Assembly (NCBI GenBank): GCA_023375675.1
Contig: JALQBC010000009.1
Span: 248,001-312,000 of the forward strand
Direction: 5' to 3'
DNA from: Cytospora piceicola
Taxonomy: Eukaryota; Ascomycota; Sordariomycetes; Diaporthales; Cytosporaceae
Length of the DNA stretch: 64,000 bases
Shown here: one piece after another, positions 11,915 through 21,864 of the stretch
Position numbering within the stretch: position 1 is the stretch's first letter
How the letters are laid out: each line of letters opens with the position of its first letter
The notes under the pieces: generated by a model
What the model saw: only the letters and a program-made list of their open reading frames with translations
Database searches by the model: none
Told to the model about the DNA's origin: nothing
Translations under genes and position numbers: made by a program

Positions 11915-12101
11915 TGTTACGTAATCAGGCCTACAGCGTTACTTCCTTTACTTACACCTATTTCCTTCCCTTCCCTTAGGCTTTAGGCCTGTTTGTTTAC
12001 TCTCCTTCAACAACAACACACCCACTGGAATTGAATAACTGTACTATACATGCAAACGTGCCTGTTTTTCAGTCAGATCCAGCTCGTGTTGATACCTGAT
12101 A
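11915..12101. repeat. long terminal repeat, left copy
   Basis: 187 bp beginning TGTTACGTAATC and ending ATACCTGATA. Identical in length to the copy at 13334-13520, with 7 substitutions and no indel. This copy keeps TpG at six of the seven variable sites and so is the less mutated one. Confidence 0.9.
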
Positions 12102-12651
12102 TAGTAGCTACAACCTCGTTTTGATCGTTTTCACGTCAAATCTCACGATCCAAACACCTCCGCGTCGCGCAACGCGCCTAAAGATACCATTGCCACGGTG
12201 CTAGCACGAAACCCTGTTAAGAAGCTTTACAACAAGGCCCGGTCGGCTAGCGGCCTAAGAACAAACACCAACAGCCGTAACTGATCTAGCGTGCTGTTAA
12301 GGCGATCGGACTCGAACGACCTTCGCCTACGTCGGCTGAAATAAACCGAGCAGTCCTCGATAATAGCCAGCCTCGAGATCCCCTAATTCCAACAGCGACC
12401 GCTAGTTAATCTAGTTTTAATTTCTCTTCCTTTCTTTCCTCTCCTTCCCTTCTAAATAAACTAGCTAAAGCCTCCGCGACGGCAGACCTCGCGACAACCT
12501 CGTCTTTCTAATCGACAAGATACCTTCCGTCAAGGAAGAACCCGACTCTTCTCACAGCGAAACCGTCCGTCAGAACACGGGCGCAATCAAGTCTCGAAAC
12601 CGAAACGAAGCCGTCCGTCAGAATACGGGCGCACCTAAGCTACCGAGAAGC

Positions 12652-12720
12652 CTCGAGTGCTACTATTACGGCAAGGTCTTCAAATCAAGAAAGAAGCTGA
12701 TAGTTCACGTCTTCTCTAAC
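12652..12720 (+). pseudogene. possible gag-type zinc-finger remnant inside the LTR element
   Basis: One frame reads ECYYYGKVFKSRKKLIVHV, which resembles the CxxCGKxFxSxxKLxxHV finger of some fungal retroelement proteins. The second expected Cys is Tyr (TAC), which a single TpG-to-TpA change would explain. Very short and speculative; flanking frames are closed. Confidence 0.3.
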
Positions 12721-12749
12721 GTCTACCGCTAAAATCAAGGTCACGATCG

Positions 12750-12819
12750 AAGTAGCTACGGTTAAAGTAGCTACGGTTAGAGTAGCTACGGTTAGAGTAG
12801 CTACGGTTAAAGTAATTAC
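12750..12819. repeat. tandem 15-mer array inside the LTR element
   Basis: About four and a half copies of a 15-bp unit, AGTAGCTACGGTTAA/G, with single-base variation. Related AGCTACGATTA units recur at about 13060-13250 in a looser array mixed with AGAGACGATNAGG units. Confidence 0.75.
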
Positions 12820-13333
12820 GATCAGAACCGATCTAGCTAGTTCGGATCCCCTTAACCTCAGACCTTCCTTCAACCTTAAACTTCCTTTTAACCACGATAA
12901 CCTCGAGATTAAGATTAGCCGGCCCGTTTCCCTCGGCCGCCAGCTCGATAACCTTATTAACTTTATTTATACGACTCTTCTAGCGATTCCGAGCCTCCTT
13001 AGCCTTAGGCTTCCTTATAAGCATAGCCTGCCCGTTTAACTTCCCGTTTACCTTCCTACGGCTACGATTAAAGTAGTTACGATTAAGGTAGCTACGATTA
13101 AAACGATTCGGATAGAGACGATTAGGATTATTCGGAGAGAGACGATCAGGACTATTCGGAGAGAGACGATTAAGATAGCTACGATTACGATAAAGATAGA
13201 GACGATCAGGATAGCTACGATTACGATAGAGATAGAGACGACTAAGGTTATTCTAATAGCTACTTTTCTAGTAGTGATTATAGCGATTAAGTCTATTAAC
13301 GAGGACGTTAAGGTTATTCATCCGAGGGGGGTA

Positions 13334-13520
13334 TATTACGTAATCAGGCCTACAGCGTTACTTCCTTTACTTACACCTATTTCCTTCCCTTCCCTTAAGC
13401 TTTAGGCCTGTTTATTTACTCTCCTTCAACAACAACACACCCACTGGAATTAAATGACTGTACTATACATGCAAACGTGCCTGTTTTTCAGTCAGATCCA
13501 GCTCGTATTAATACCTGATA
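13334..13520. repeat. long terminal repeat, right copy
   Basis: 187 bp matching 11915-12101. It begins TATTACG where the left copy has TGTTACG, so the canonical TG start has been lost by a G-to-A change. It carries six of the seven A states. Confidence 0.9.
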
Positions 13521-13525
13521 ATACT
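13521..13525. repeat. target-site duplication, right copy (ATACT)
   Basis: Exact repeat of 11910-11914, immediately after the right LTR. Confidence 0.88.
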
Positions 13526-13791
13526 GGCAGGCCAAAACCCTCGGGCTGGCCAGGTACTTGTGGCTGAGGTATCGGAAACACTGGACCTTGGCCAGGAACG
13601 GAGATGGGGAGAGAAGTCGAGCCGGGCAGGGCCACTGGAGTGTTTCTTATATTAGGGGTGTTCGAGGCGCCACTGGCTGGAGCATTCTGTCTGGATGGCG
13701 TCTGTGTCGGAGATAAAGGAAGTGTATTCCAGAGAGTTTTGGAGGGAGCGCTGTAGAAGGGATTTTGGCTGGCGGGTTGTTGGAGATCCAT
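13521..13791 (-). pseudogene. 5' part of the unknown gene split by the LTR element
   Basis: Starts at ATG 13791 (MDLQQPASQNPFYSAPSKT) and runs open to the insertion site in a Pro/Gly-rich, probably disordered linker ending GFGLPV. At the target duplication the codons GTA-T continue as AT-GGG-ACC in the other fragment, so the pre-insertion frame is exactly continuous. With the element in place the frame reads into the LTR and ends after a few codons. A different open frame lies just upstream (13791-14045) and its stop overlaps this ATG; whether it is an upstream exon is unclear. Confidence 0.65.
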
Positions 13792-15584
13792 CAGGTCGGC
13801 GGTAACCAGCAAAACTTTACTTCGAGATAATTGGTGAGAAGGTGGGAATTAGAGTAAATGAAGATTCTCTCCCACCATTGAACAAACATAATCAGCTTAT
13901 AATTGTTATATGTCTTTGTCCAGTCTCCATCGTGAGCCAAAGAGCGTTGCGGAAAGAGAGCCGCATTCGGATCGTTTCCACTATACAGCCCGATGCACAC
14001 ACAGAAGGACCAGAAATAGGGTCCACAATTGTCAACAAAGCCCACTTACAGTTTTCGGCTCAATTCATTCCCTCGATCATTACGTGGCATGCTTCAATGC
14101 GACGCTGGATCTACCCGTGGAAAAGTTCGTGACGCAGCACCCGTAGACCAGAAACTTCATAGGGGCTGTCTCGGTACCTAGGTACTTAAGTAGATTAGGG
14201 GCATTTGTGTGCCTTGGAAACAGTCTATAAAAAGCGTCTCGGGTCACGATTCGGAACGAAGTTAAAACATAACGCATTGATGTTTGATAACCTCAGAAAT
14301 GGGTTTATGTTCTTTTCTGGTGTGCTGAGCATCTACGCCACATTAAATCCTGGGAGCTGAATGGTCAAAATGAACAGTACAGATGGGGTGAATCAGTGGG
14401 AGAGAATTTGGCTATCATAGCAACTTGAGGTCAAATATATGCTTGAATTCGCTTTTCACATGCGATGTGTGGTTCGAAAAAGCTCGGGTCAAAACATCTG
14501 GAATCCCTCAGAGATTTCACTCATCGAGCTTTTAAGAACTTAAGCACTTCGTGACCAGGGTTATTCCTTGATTCGTAAATGTCCTTACAATGCTCGAAAG
14601 GAGCTTCTAAATGATGTTAAGAGGGTATAACGGTCTCCAATGCTGACCTTCGCTATTCTCTTGAACGCCTTCCAATTTAAGGAGATAACATTAATGAATA
14701 TCTCCTTCCTCAGAAGCAAAGGTTTTCCCCTGGTTCTCAAGAAACCTCCCAAAACAACTCTCTATCGTAAATTGGGACACTGGTAGCTCTAATCTCTGAA
14801 CAGGTCGACCACAACACCGTCAACTGGGTTTTTTCTCCTTACCTTCCAGAACCTCTAGGAGTTGCAAGAGTTTCATTTATTAACTCAATTCTCTCCTTTT
14901 CATGGGTAATACCTAGTTGGTTTCAGTTTGACCGAATACCGCTTCCATCGACCTTCCTTTCTTTCTGGACAACTTTCCATCCTTGTTGCCTTCCATCCTA
15001 CGCTATCTCCTCTGGACGGCCCGCGGGCGTCGAGTTTTGGAAAAGTCCAGCAACTTCTACTCGGAATCTACCTAAGTACTCAAGCTTATGCTGTGATCTC
15101 ACAACAGAACACCATATCTTTTCTTACCCTCCCGAGGTCCTTCCATCATCTAGTCTTCTGGACCGCATGCCTGCATGGGGTTGGCGAAGCGACTACGCAT
15201 ATTCAAGCTCTGACGAAGCCCCCGCCCAAAATTCTTGAGGAACGCGGTTAGTTGCGCTGATATTTTAATGGTCTAGTCACCAGTTGACCTGGATTAATAT
15301 CTTCTCCCCAACTTCTCAATCAAATCTTCCAAAAAAAAAAAAAAACGCCCTTCCCCCTCCTCCTTAGCTACACCTTGACGTTGCTTTTTGCACCTTCCGT
15401 CTCTCACCTGGCCCTCAGACGGAAACACATGACAGCCATTAATCTTCAGCTTCATTCTTCCGTCGCATTTCGACTTTGCTCCAATCTAGCAATTGCGGTA
15501 TTTGGGAGCTTTGCTCCAGCTGTCTGACCGCCGAACTTGCAATCAAGACCATCCTACCAGTTGACCACTACGTTTCAAGTTACG
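13792..15584. other. 1.8 kb intergenic stretch with promoter of the Hsp70-like gene
   Basis: No confident gene. Contains TACCTAGGTACTTAAGTA at 14175-14192 (an 18-mer seen again at 28104-28121), an A15 run at 15331-15345, and pyrimidine-rich sequence before the ATG at 15585, typical of fungal promoters and leaders. Confidence 0.45.
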
Positions 15585-17935
15585 ATGGGTCCACCACCAG
15601 GAGCTCGCGAGAAGGTGGAGGAGTTTGACAACTACCACAACCCATCCGAGTACAAACCAAAGGGGAGTAACAAGCGACCAGCCGGTCCTTCCCGCGGTGC
15701 TCCTCCTGCTAAGAAGTCCACCGCTGCGGTGAAGAGAGCAAAGACGGCTCCCAAGGCCAAACCGGCAAAACGAGTGAAGCGTGCCACAATCGTGATCAGC
15801 ATCGACTTTGGAACGACGTGAGTAGTTCCTTCCTTGCGTGGAATTTGCTGACGTCTCACAATACACAGCTTCACTGGCTTTACTTATGCTTATTCGGGAG
15901 ACGCTGCAAAGCTCCAGACAATGACGGATTGGGGTGACGGTAACAGTGACGACCCGAAAACCCCATCTGCCATCAAGTTTGGCCGCGGGGGAGCCAAGTG
16001 GGGCATCAAGGCCCAAACCATCCCAGAAGCTCTGAGATGGTTCAAGTTGCTCCTGGTCAACGAAAACGACCTTCCTGCGGATATTCGAGGATCTTCCCAG
16101 TTGCGGGAGGCCCGCGATCGGCTTCAGGACCTAGGAAAGTCTGCTGTCGATGTCATTGCATCATTCCTGAAGCGCCTTTGGTCTCATTGCTTGGAGAGAA
16201 TGAAGGTTGCAGAGGGTGCAAATACCGTGGACACATCTCGTTTCCATGTCGTGGTCACTTTGCCAGCTATATGGCCGAACTATGCTCGGGAACGAATGCG
16301 ACAGGCCGTCGACCAGGCCGGGATTCTGCAACAACGTCCAGGAGTCGGAAAGACGACCCTAGACTTTGTCACAGAGCCCGAGGCTGCCGCCCTTGCAGCG
16401 TTGTCTGGTGTTGATGGTCGCCACAATGTCCAGGTGAGTTTTAATGTTCTACATATCGAGGATACATCTGACTCCATACCAGATCGATGACAGTTTCGTG
16501 ATTGTGGACTGTGGTGGTGGCACTGTCGACCTTATCAGTTACAAAGTCACCAAAACCAGTCCCATGGAGGTTAGGGAAGTGGTGAAAGGTGAAGGTGAGT
16601 TCCAAATTGATCTAACCGGGCCGAACCAGTGGACTCTCCCATCCCTTTTCGAGTTTGCCGCACTCAGGCAGAGTGGCCGCAGTCAAACTAACGAGCAGGT
16701 TCCAGGTGCGCTGTGCGGTGCCATCTTCGTTGACGAACGATTCAAAGATCTTCTGAAACAGAAACTGAAGGTTATAACAGAAGATGCACTGGAACGCGTT
16801 GGAGAAAATGATTTTCGGGAGATGGTGACAGAAAACTGGGAGAACGGAATCCGCAAAGCGTTCACCGGCGAAGCCCAAGAATGGACCATCCGCTACCCGT
16901 ACAGTCTCATCGATCCAGACCAAGTACGTAACGGCCGCGGCTTTCCGACATTCGTTATCAACTCTGAAGACATCAAAGAGGTTTTTAGACCTATCATGGA
17001 GAAGATACAGGCTTTGGTGGTTCAGCAGATCAATGCTGTCGTCGCGAAGGAGGACAAACTTCCGAAGGCAAGACTTCCCCATTCCTCAACCACCTGTAAG
17101 CGAACTTTGATTAGCCTGACATTATGACTCTAGTATGTCATCCTCGTGGGAGGCTTTGGACGCTCCAAGTACATGCATGAATACCTCAAGCAGCGTTGTC
17201 TGACTGTGGAGGTGCTGCAACGACAGGGTTTCGAACCGTAAGTGGCGATGGGTTTCTCTTACAATGTCATTGCATTAACATTGGGCAGTTGGTCAGCGAT
17301 CTCTCGCGGAGCTGTCATTCACGGCTTGACACAGCAGAAGATTGTTAGCCCGTTCATCTCTCAGATCAGATCGAGAATTGCGAGAGCAAGCTACGGCATT
17401 GTCTGCCAGGAGAAGTGGGACGACGAGAAGCATGACGAGGAAGATCACATCTTGGACGACATCACGGGAGAGGAAAAGGCGGTCAGACAGATGAAGTGGG
17501 TTTTGCGGCTGGTAAGATCCCACACTTCTCTTACGTCTGCTCACTAGTCAAATTTCGAGGATCTAACAAGTTACGGCTATCAAACAGGGCCAAGACATCA
17601 AGAAAGGCCATCACCCTCGGTACGAACTTTACAAGTACCTCGACGAAGAGCCTGAGACCCTGACCACCGACATATACATGTCCAAGGCCGAGAACCCGCC
17701 CACTCGAAGAGACGCGTCCGTCAAGGTGTACTGTAAAGTCACATGGGACATCAGGATTCACTGGGACTCGCTGGAGCCCTACGAGGCCGACAATGGAAAG
17801 ACCCTCCGACGGCTCGATTACACGGTGGAGATGAACTGCGACGGTGGCTCTTCCATTTTCTACATTTTTCACAATGGTAGAAGACAGGCTGCCAAGAACG
17901 TGTCGGTGGAAGTCTGCGAGAATTCGGACATCTGA
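15585..17935 (+). CDS. Hsp70-like ATPase (HSPA12-type, actin-fold nucleotide-binding domain)
   Basis: Seven exons: 15585-15817, 15869-16433, 16483-16594, 16706-17067, 17134-17237, 17289-17511, 17588-17935; 648 residues. The actin-like ATPase motifs appear in order: phosphate-1 loop ISIDFGTTFTGFTYAY (built across intron 1), FVTEPEAAALAAL, phosphate-2 loop VIVDCGGGTVDLISY, ALCGAIFVDERF, and adenosine loop VILVGGFGRSKYM. There is no classical Hsp70 substrate domain or EEVD tail. The C-terminal part (from about GQDIKKGH) is the divergent domain seen in the large fungal HSPA12-like family. Residues ~24-66 are strongly basic (KRPAG...KAKPAKRVKRAT), suggesting a nuclear signal or nucleic-acid contact. 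Intron 5 (17068-17133) only keeps frame with a GC donor (AAG|GCAAGA). The client is unknown. The coiled-coil gene at 18683 follows on the same strand. Confidence 0.87.
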
Positions 17936-18682
17936 TTCGGCCGACGGTCTTGCTTTGACACGGCATCTTTTTCTTGGGCTTGCGTTATGACTGCAGAATC
18001 TTTCACGGGACGTTGGTAGGAGGATAACTGCTTCAGTGCTATTACATAGACCTACCAATATCGTTCATATTTTTTTGAGATGCACTGAGTTTCTTACCAT
18101 ACCTCACCGATACAAAATACTTCAAGATGTCGTAGCGGAAGTTGAGATATCGTGGTTGTCCAGGCCAAATGCTGAAGAGCTCGACAGACTATCACATCGA
18201 GCAAGTGATACAGTTTTCTTTTCACAGACCAGTCCTACAGTGCATCCCTTTTCCCATCAGGCTGCTTTCCGAAAATTTCCCCTCCCCTTTTGGCTATTGC
18301 CTTTCTCGGTACCTTCTAAATCAGTTACGGTTTCGCAAGAGCCCGAGACCGACGACTTTGCCTTTGGGTTTCCCAACAACATCGTTTTACCTTCCTGAAC
18401 CACGCTACGCCGCTGGCTATCTGGCAAGCTTTCATGAAATCAGCTTATACCGCAGCCTTTTCTTAAACTTCCAAGGTTCTCACCAAACTCGCGGTGTCTC
18501 TTCCAAGTTCAAGCGTCCTTACCTTCCAGTGTCACCAAACCACTTCCACGAAACCTATTCGCCTTACCACTGCCCGCCCATACGCGTACACCAGACACAA
18601 AGCAGGCTGAGATTTCTCGCCAAAAACCCTCTATTCATTTCCTCCATAATCTTTCAGTCAACAATTCTCGTCATCCCGCAAT
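17936..18682. other. intergenic: 3' end of Hsp70-like gene and leader of coiled-coil gene
   Basis: Contains an open stretch at about 18142-18693 whose composition looks like pyrimidine-rich leader rather than protein. CT-rich sequence leads to the ATG at 18683. No other feature seen. Confidence 0.4.
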
Positions 18683-20115
18683 ATGCCGCCTGATTCAGTC
18701 GAGGAGCAGCCGCGTGTCCATCAGGAGAGTCGCAATCAAGACATGATGCTGTTGGGATCTCGTGAAGAGAAGATTGACCCGGCCGCGGACTCAAGCTCAG
18801 GATCGAACCCGCTCAAGCACGAGCACCCAGAAGAGCTTGAATCGGAAGGTACTACCAAGCGCACAAAGCTTTCCAGTGACAACGAGACCCCAACTACTTG
18901 TAAGTCAACCATACTTTCGATAGAGGACTTTACGGAGATGACTGGAACTTGTGTTCATTTACAAAACATAGTCAAGGATCAGCAGAAGCAACTCGAGGCT
19001 ATGCATCAGGAGAATCAAGCCCTCAAGCTCATACTGTCGAATGTCCGGAAAGAATCGGACAATATGCAATTGGAGCTGCTCGTCAAGACCCAAGCCATCG
19101 AGGCCGAGCAGAAGAAGCACGAGGCCACGAGATGTGAACTTTCCAAATGCAAGGAAGATGTTCAAGCCCGGTCGGGATCATCCCAGAGGAAGAAAGAGCA
19201 ACTAGAACGAACCTCTGAAAATATGCAGCGCGATCTCGAAGTCGCCAGGGAAGAGCTCGAGGGGATCAGGCGAGAACGTGACTCTGCAAAGAAACAGGCC
19301 TACGATTCACAGAAAGCTTTGGCCAAAACCCAAGAGAAACTCAATACCAGGGACCGAGAGCTGGATGACGCCAAGAGGGAGCTTGAGAAAACAGAGCGCA
19401 TGGTTGGGGCTCTCCGCGAGGTCAATGATGGCAATGCAGCACACAACACAAGACTCCAACTCAATGCCGAGAAAACCAAGTCCGCGCTCGTGAAGGCACG
19501 AAAGGGTTTGTGTACATCATTGCACACCGCAACAAATACATATAAGCTGACCTATATACAAATGCAGAGTACAAATCCAAGGAAGCCAATATGAACAACG
19601 AGAAATCTGAGCTCGAGGAGCGTTACAAAAACTTTCGGCAGGTTGCCAGAAAACTTCAGAGTGAGTGGGAAGAACAGAAGACCAAGATGGTGACAGAGCT
19701 TCGCGAGCTTCGCGGAAAGAACCACCGTTATATCAAGAAGGTACCGGACAAAAAGGTCCGAGAAGCATTTGGAGAGTTGAAGTTTAAGATCAGCCAGTTC
19801 GTCAACAAATACCTTGGGCAGCTCCCCAAAGCTATGGACCAAAAGCTGGAACCAGTTTGGGAAGAGCTCAGCCCCCATGCGTACAAGTTCCTGGAGTCCT
19901 ATTTCTTACAGAGCTTGATGTTCGAATCCTACATCTGGGAATGGCTGCATCGCACAGTCTTCACTCCGGATTCAGAGGTCTGGGCCGGAGACTTGGGGAC
20001 ATGGATGAATAAGGTGTTAGGCATGGCGAAGGGTGAGTTGCCACGCAACCCGCAACCCGTCTTCGAGCTAACGAGGAAATTAGATCAGATCAACGGCCCC
20101 GAAGATGAGGATACG

Positions 20116-20167
20116 GTGTCCCACAGGGGTCTTGGGGACAACGGCCGTCGAGGGCACTTTTGACCTT
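20116..20167 (+). repeat. terminal inverted repeat, left
   Basis: 52 bp that pair base for base with 20929-20980. Pairing weakens after GACCTT. The host stop codon TGA falls inside it at 20161-20163. Confidence 0.9.
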
Positions 20168-20455
20168 CTTGTTTTTTTATTAGACCTACCCTAGGGGTAG
20201 TATATATTTTATCCTTTACTCTTATTAGTCTATATTTAATATATATAATATAGTACGAGTAAAACTACTTATTAAAGACTTTTATAGATTTTTATAAATT
20301 TAATTAAATTAGTTATAATATTTTATAAATTAAAGAAAAAGAGGTTTTAGAATTTTAAAAGTTCTTTATCTCGGAGATGTAATTTCGGGTACTTATCGTA
20401 GCCGTTTAATTCGTTCGGTACAGGTTTTTTTTTTTCTAGCCCTACCTTTTTACAA

Positions 20456-20850
20456 CCTTAACCTTGATTGAATTGACCTTGATTGAATTGACCTTGATTG
20501 AATTGACCTTGATTGAATTGACCTTGATTTGAATCGCGACCTTGGATTGAATCGCGACCTTGATTGAATTGACCTTGATTGAATTGAATCGCGACCTTGA
20601 TTGATTTGACCTTGATTTGAATCGCGACCTTGATTGAATTGACCTTGATTGAATTGACCTTGATTGAATTGACCTTGATTGATTTGAATCGCGACCTTGA
20701 TTGATTTGAATCGCGACCTTGATTGATTTGAATCGCGACCTTGATTGATTTGACCTTGATTGATTTGAATCGCGACCTTGATTGATTTGACCTTGATTGA
20801 ATTGAATCGCGACCTTGATTGATTTGACCTTGATTGATTTGAATCGCGAT
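20456..20850. repeat. minisatellite inside the MITE-like element
   Basis: Roughly two dozen imperfect units alternating a 15-bp form (ACCTTGATTGAATTG) with longer forms carrying AATCGCG (AATCGCGACCTTGATTG). Units are close to multiples of a TTGA/TTGATT core. The minus strand is open across it, giving Ser-Ile-Lys-Val / Ala-Ile-Gln repeats, but this follows from the repeat and is not evidence of a gene. Confidence 0.85.
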
Positions 20851-20928
20851 AAGTTGAGTTGATTGAAGGGAAAAGAGGGAGAGGGTGTGGTTTCGTAGAA
20901 GGGGTGGGCGTGAAATATAAAAAAATAA

Positions 20929-20980
20929 AAGGTCAAAAGTGCCCTCGACGGCCGTTGTCCCCAAGACCCCTGTGGGACAC
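20929..20980 (-). repeat. terminal inverted repeat, right
   Basis: Exact reverse complement of 20116-20167. No differences, so the element is young or conserved by conversion, and neither arm shows RIP changes. Confidence 0.9.
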
Positions 20981-21864
20981 CGTATGAGGAGCTCTATGCC
21001 GACGCCCAGTACTGGAGATCCAGCACCAGCAACTTCCTGGTTCACCACATTGGACAGAGCTACAACTCTGAGTCCTGTCGCCCGTATGTGCAGGTCTTGG
21101 TTAAGGACCTGTCCAAGCTCTGCGACAGTTTTGACGTTGACAACGCCACGACAGATGCCATTGATATATTCAGCCATGCGCGGGAGATCGACGTCATGCT
21201 TCGGACACTAAAAGCCGAGTTCAGCTTGAGTTGGGCCTCCGGAAAGTCTAGTTTGGGCAACAATTCCTCGTCCCGTTTCGGGTTCCCTTTCAAGGACAGC
21301 GTCATGTTTGATACCTTCCCTTCTTCACGCGACGAGGCTGATGCACAGAATTCGAGAGTGGATCTCATCGTCTCTCCTGCCTTGTTCAAGCGTGGAAACA
21401 ACGATGGCGCTGATTACCAGACCAAGTCTTGCTGTATCAAGATGGTGGTGGTTCGCTTGAATGCGTTAAGGTTCTGCAAGCAGACCAAAGCTAACATCGT
21501 TACGCAAGTCGGCGCCCCACAGGAAGAGAATAGAAATCTGGACGCTATGCAGGACATCAAGGAGGAAGACACGAACAAAGAAGTCATCCATGCACACAGT
21601 CAGCCGCGTCATACGCCTGTCGGTTCTACACATGCAGGGGAGAAGGACGACAATGTCCTCCTCCAACGAGGTAACCCCATCGAGACCAAGGCTGAGACAT
21701 CCACGAGTGGTTCGTCTCCCAGACAGAAGTCTGGAACCTCTGACAGCGTGGGTGACCGAGCCAAAGTTGGTGGGCTCAAGGGGAAGACAAAACAGAAGCG
21801 CAAGAGATTCTCTGATGACGACGGTAATAGTGATGATCCTCGTGATGAAGATTACGATCCTTAG

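Larger units (their letters stand above)
11915..13520. mobile_element. non-autonomous LTR retrotransposon (TRIM-like), RIP-affected, inserted in a gene
   Basis: A 1606-bp element made of two 187-bp direct repeats around about 1.2 kb of internal sequence, flanked by perfect ATACT duplications. The internal part is too short for gag-pol and shows no reverse transcriptase, protease or integrase motif. It holds tandem 15-mers and a short C2H2/knuckle-like remnant. A purine-rich tract (GAGGGGGG, about 13324-13331) precedes the second LTR, as a polypurine tract would. A primer-binding site after the first LTR could not be matched to a tRNA. The LTRs differ at 7 of 187 positions, all G/A transitions; six are TpG versus TpA, the RIP signature. 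The element sits in the coding region of the gene on the minus strand. Confidence 0.87.
20116..20980. mobile_element. MITE-like DNA element with 52-bp perfect terminal inverted repeats
   Basis: 865 bp bounded by GTGTCCCACAGGGGTCTTGG... and its exact reverse complement. It has no transposase frame. Inside are an AT-rich half (about 20170-20440) and a minisatellite half (about 20456-20850). It lies inside an exon. The flanks read GATACG | element | CGTATGAG, so the simplest account is insertion at TACGTA with duplication of CG, which restores the host frame. A TA duplication is also possible from the palindromic site but would leave the host gene out of frame. The superfamily cannot be assigned from the termini alone. 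Confidence 0.83.
18683..21864 (+). pseudogene. coiled-coil protein gene of unknown function, interrupted by an inverted-repeat element
   Basis: Exons 18683-19505, 19568-20032, 20084-20115, then a transposon-like insertion, then 20983-21864. Introns 19506-19567 and 20033-20083 have good branch and acceptor sites. Joining 20115 to 20983 keeps frame and gives 733 codons. Residues ~85-370 are a long heptad-rich coiled coil (KDQQKQLEAMHQENQALK and many similar stretches). A globular middle (LESYFLQSLMFESYIWEWLH) follows, then a segment with YADAQYWRSSTSNFLVHHIG and a charged tail ending KQKRKRFSDDDGN-type sequence, probably nuclear. With the insertion present, translation enters the left inverted repeat and stops at TGA 20161-20163, removing about 290 C-terminal residues. 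The family was not recognised. A short truncated protein could still be made. Confidence 0.72.

Noticed and set aside
15543..16016. Minus-strand frame opposite the Hsp70-like exons
   Set aside because: Antisense shadow of a well-supported gene with coherent splice sites and ATPase motifs.
18142..18693. 183-codon plus-strand frame before the coiled-coil gene
   Set aside because: Phe/Ser/Pro-rich composition matches a CT-rich leader; no family signal, and it overlaps the supported start in another frame.
20442..20936. Long minus-strand frame of Ser-Ile-Lys-Val and Ala-Ile-Gln repeats
   Set aside because: It is the minisatellite of the inverted-repeat element read in one frame; repeat unit length explains the lack of stops.
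20116..20980. Reading the 865-bp insert as a GT-AG intron
   Set aside because: It starts GT but ends AC, has perfect 52-bp inverted termini and a minisatellite, and is far longer than the other introns; a mobile element fits better.
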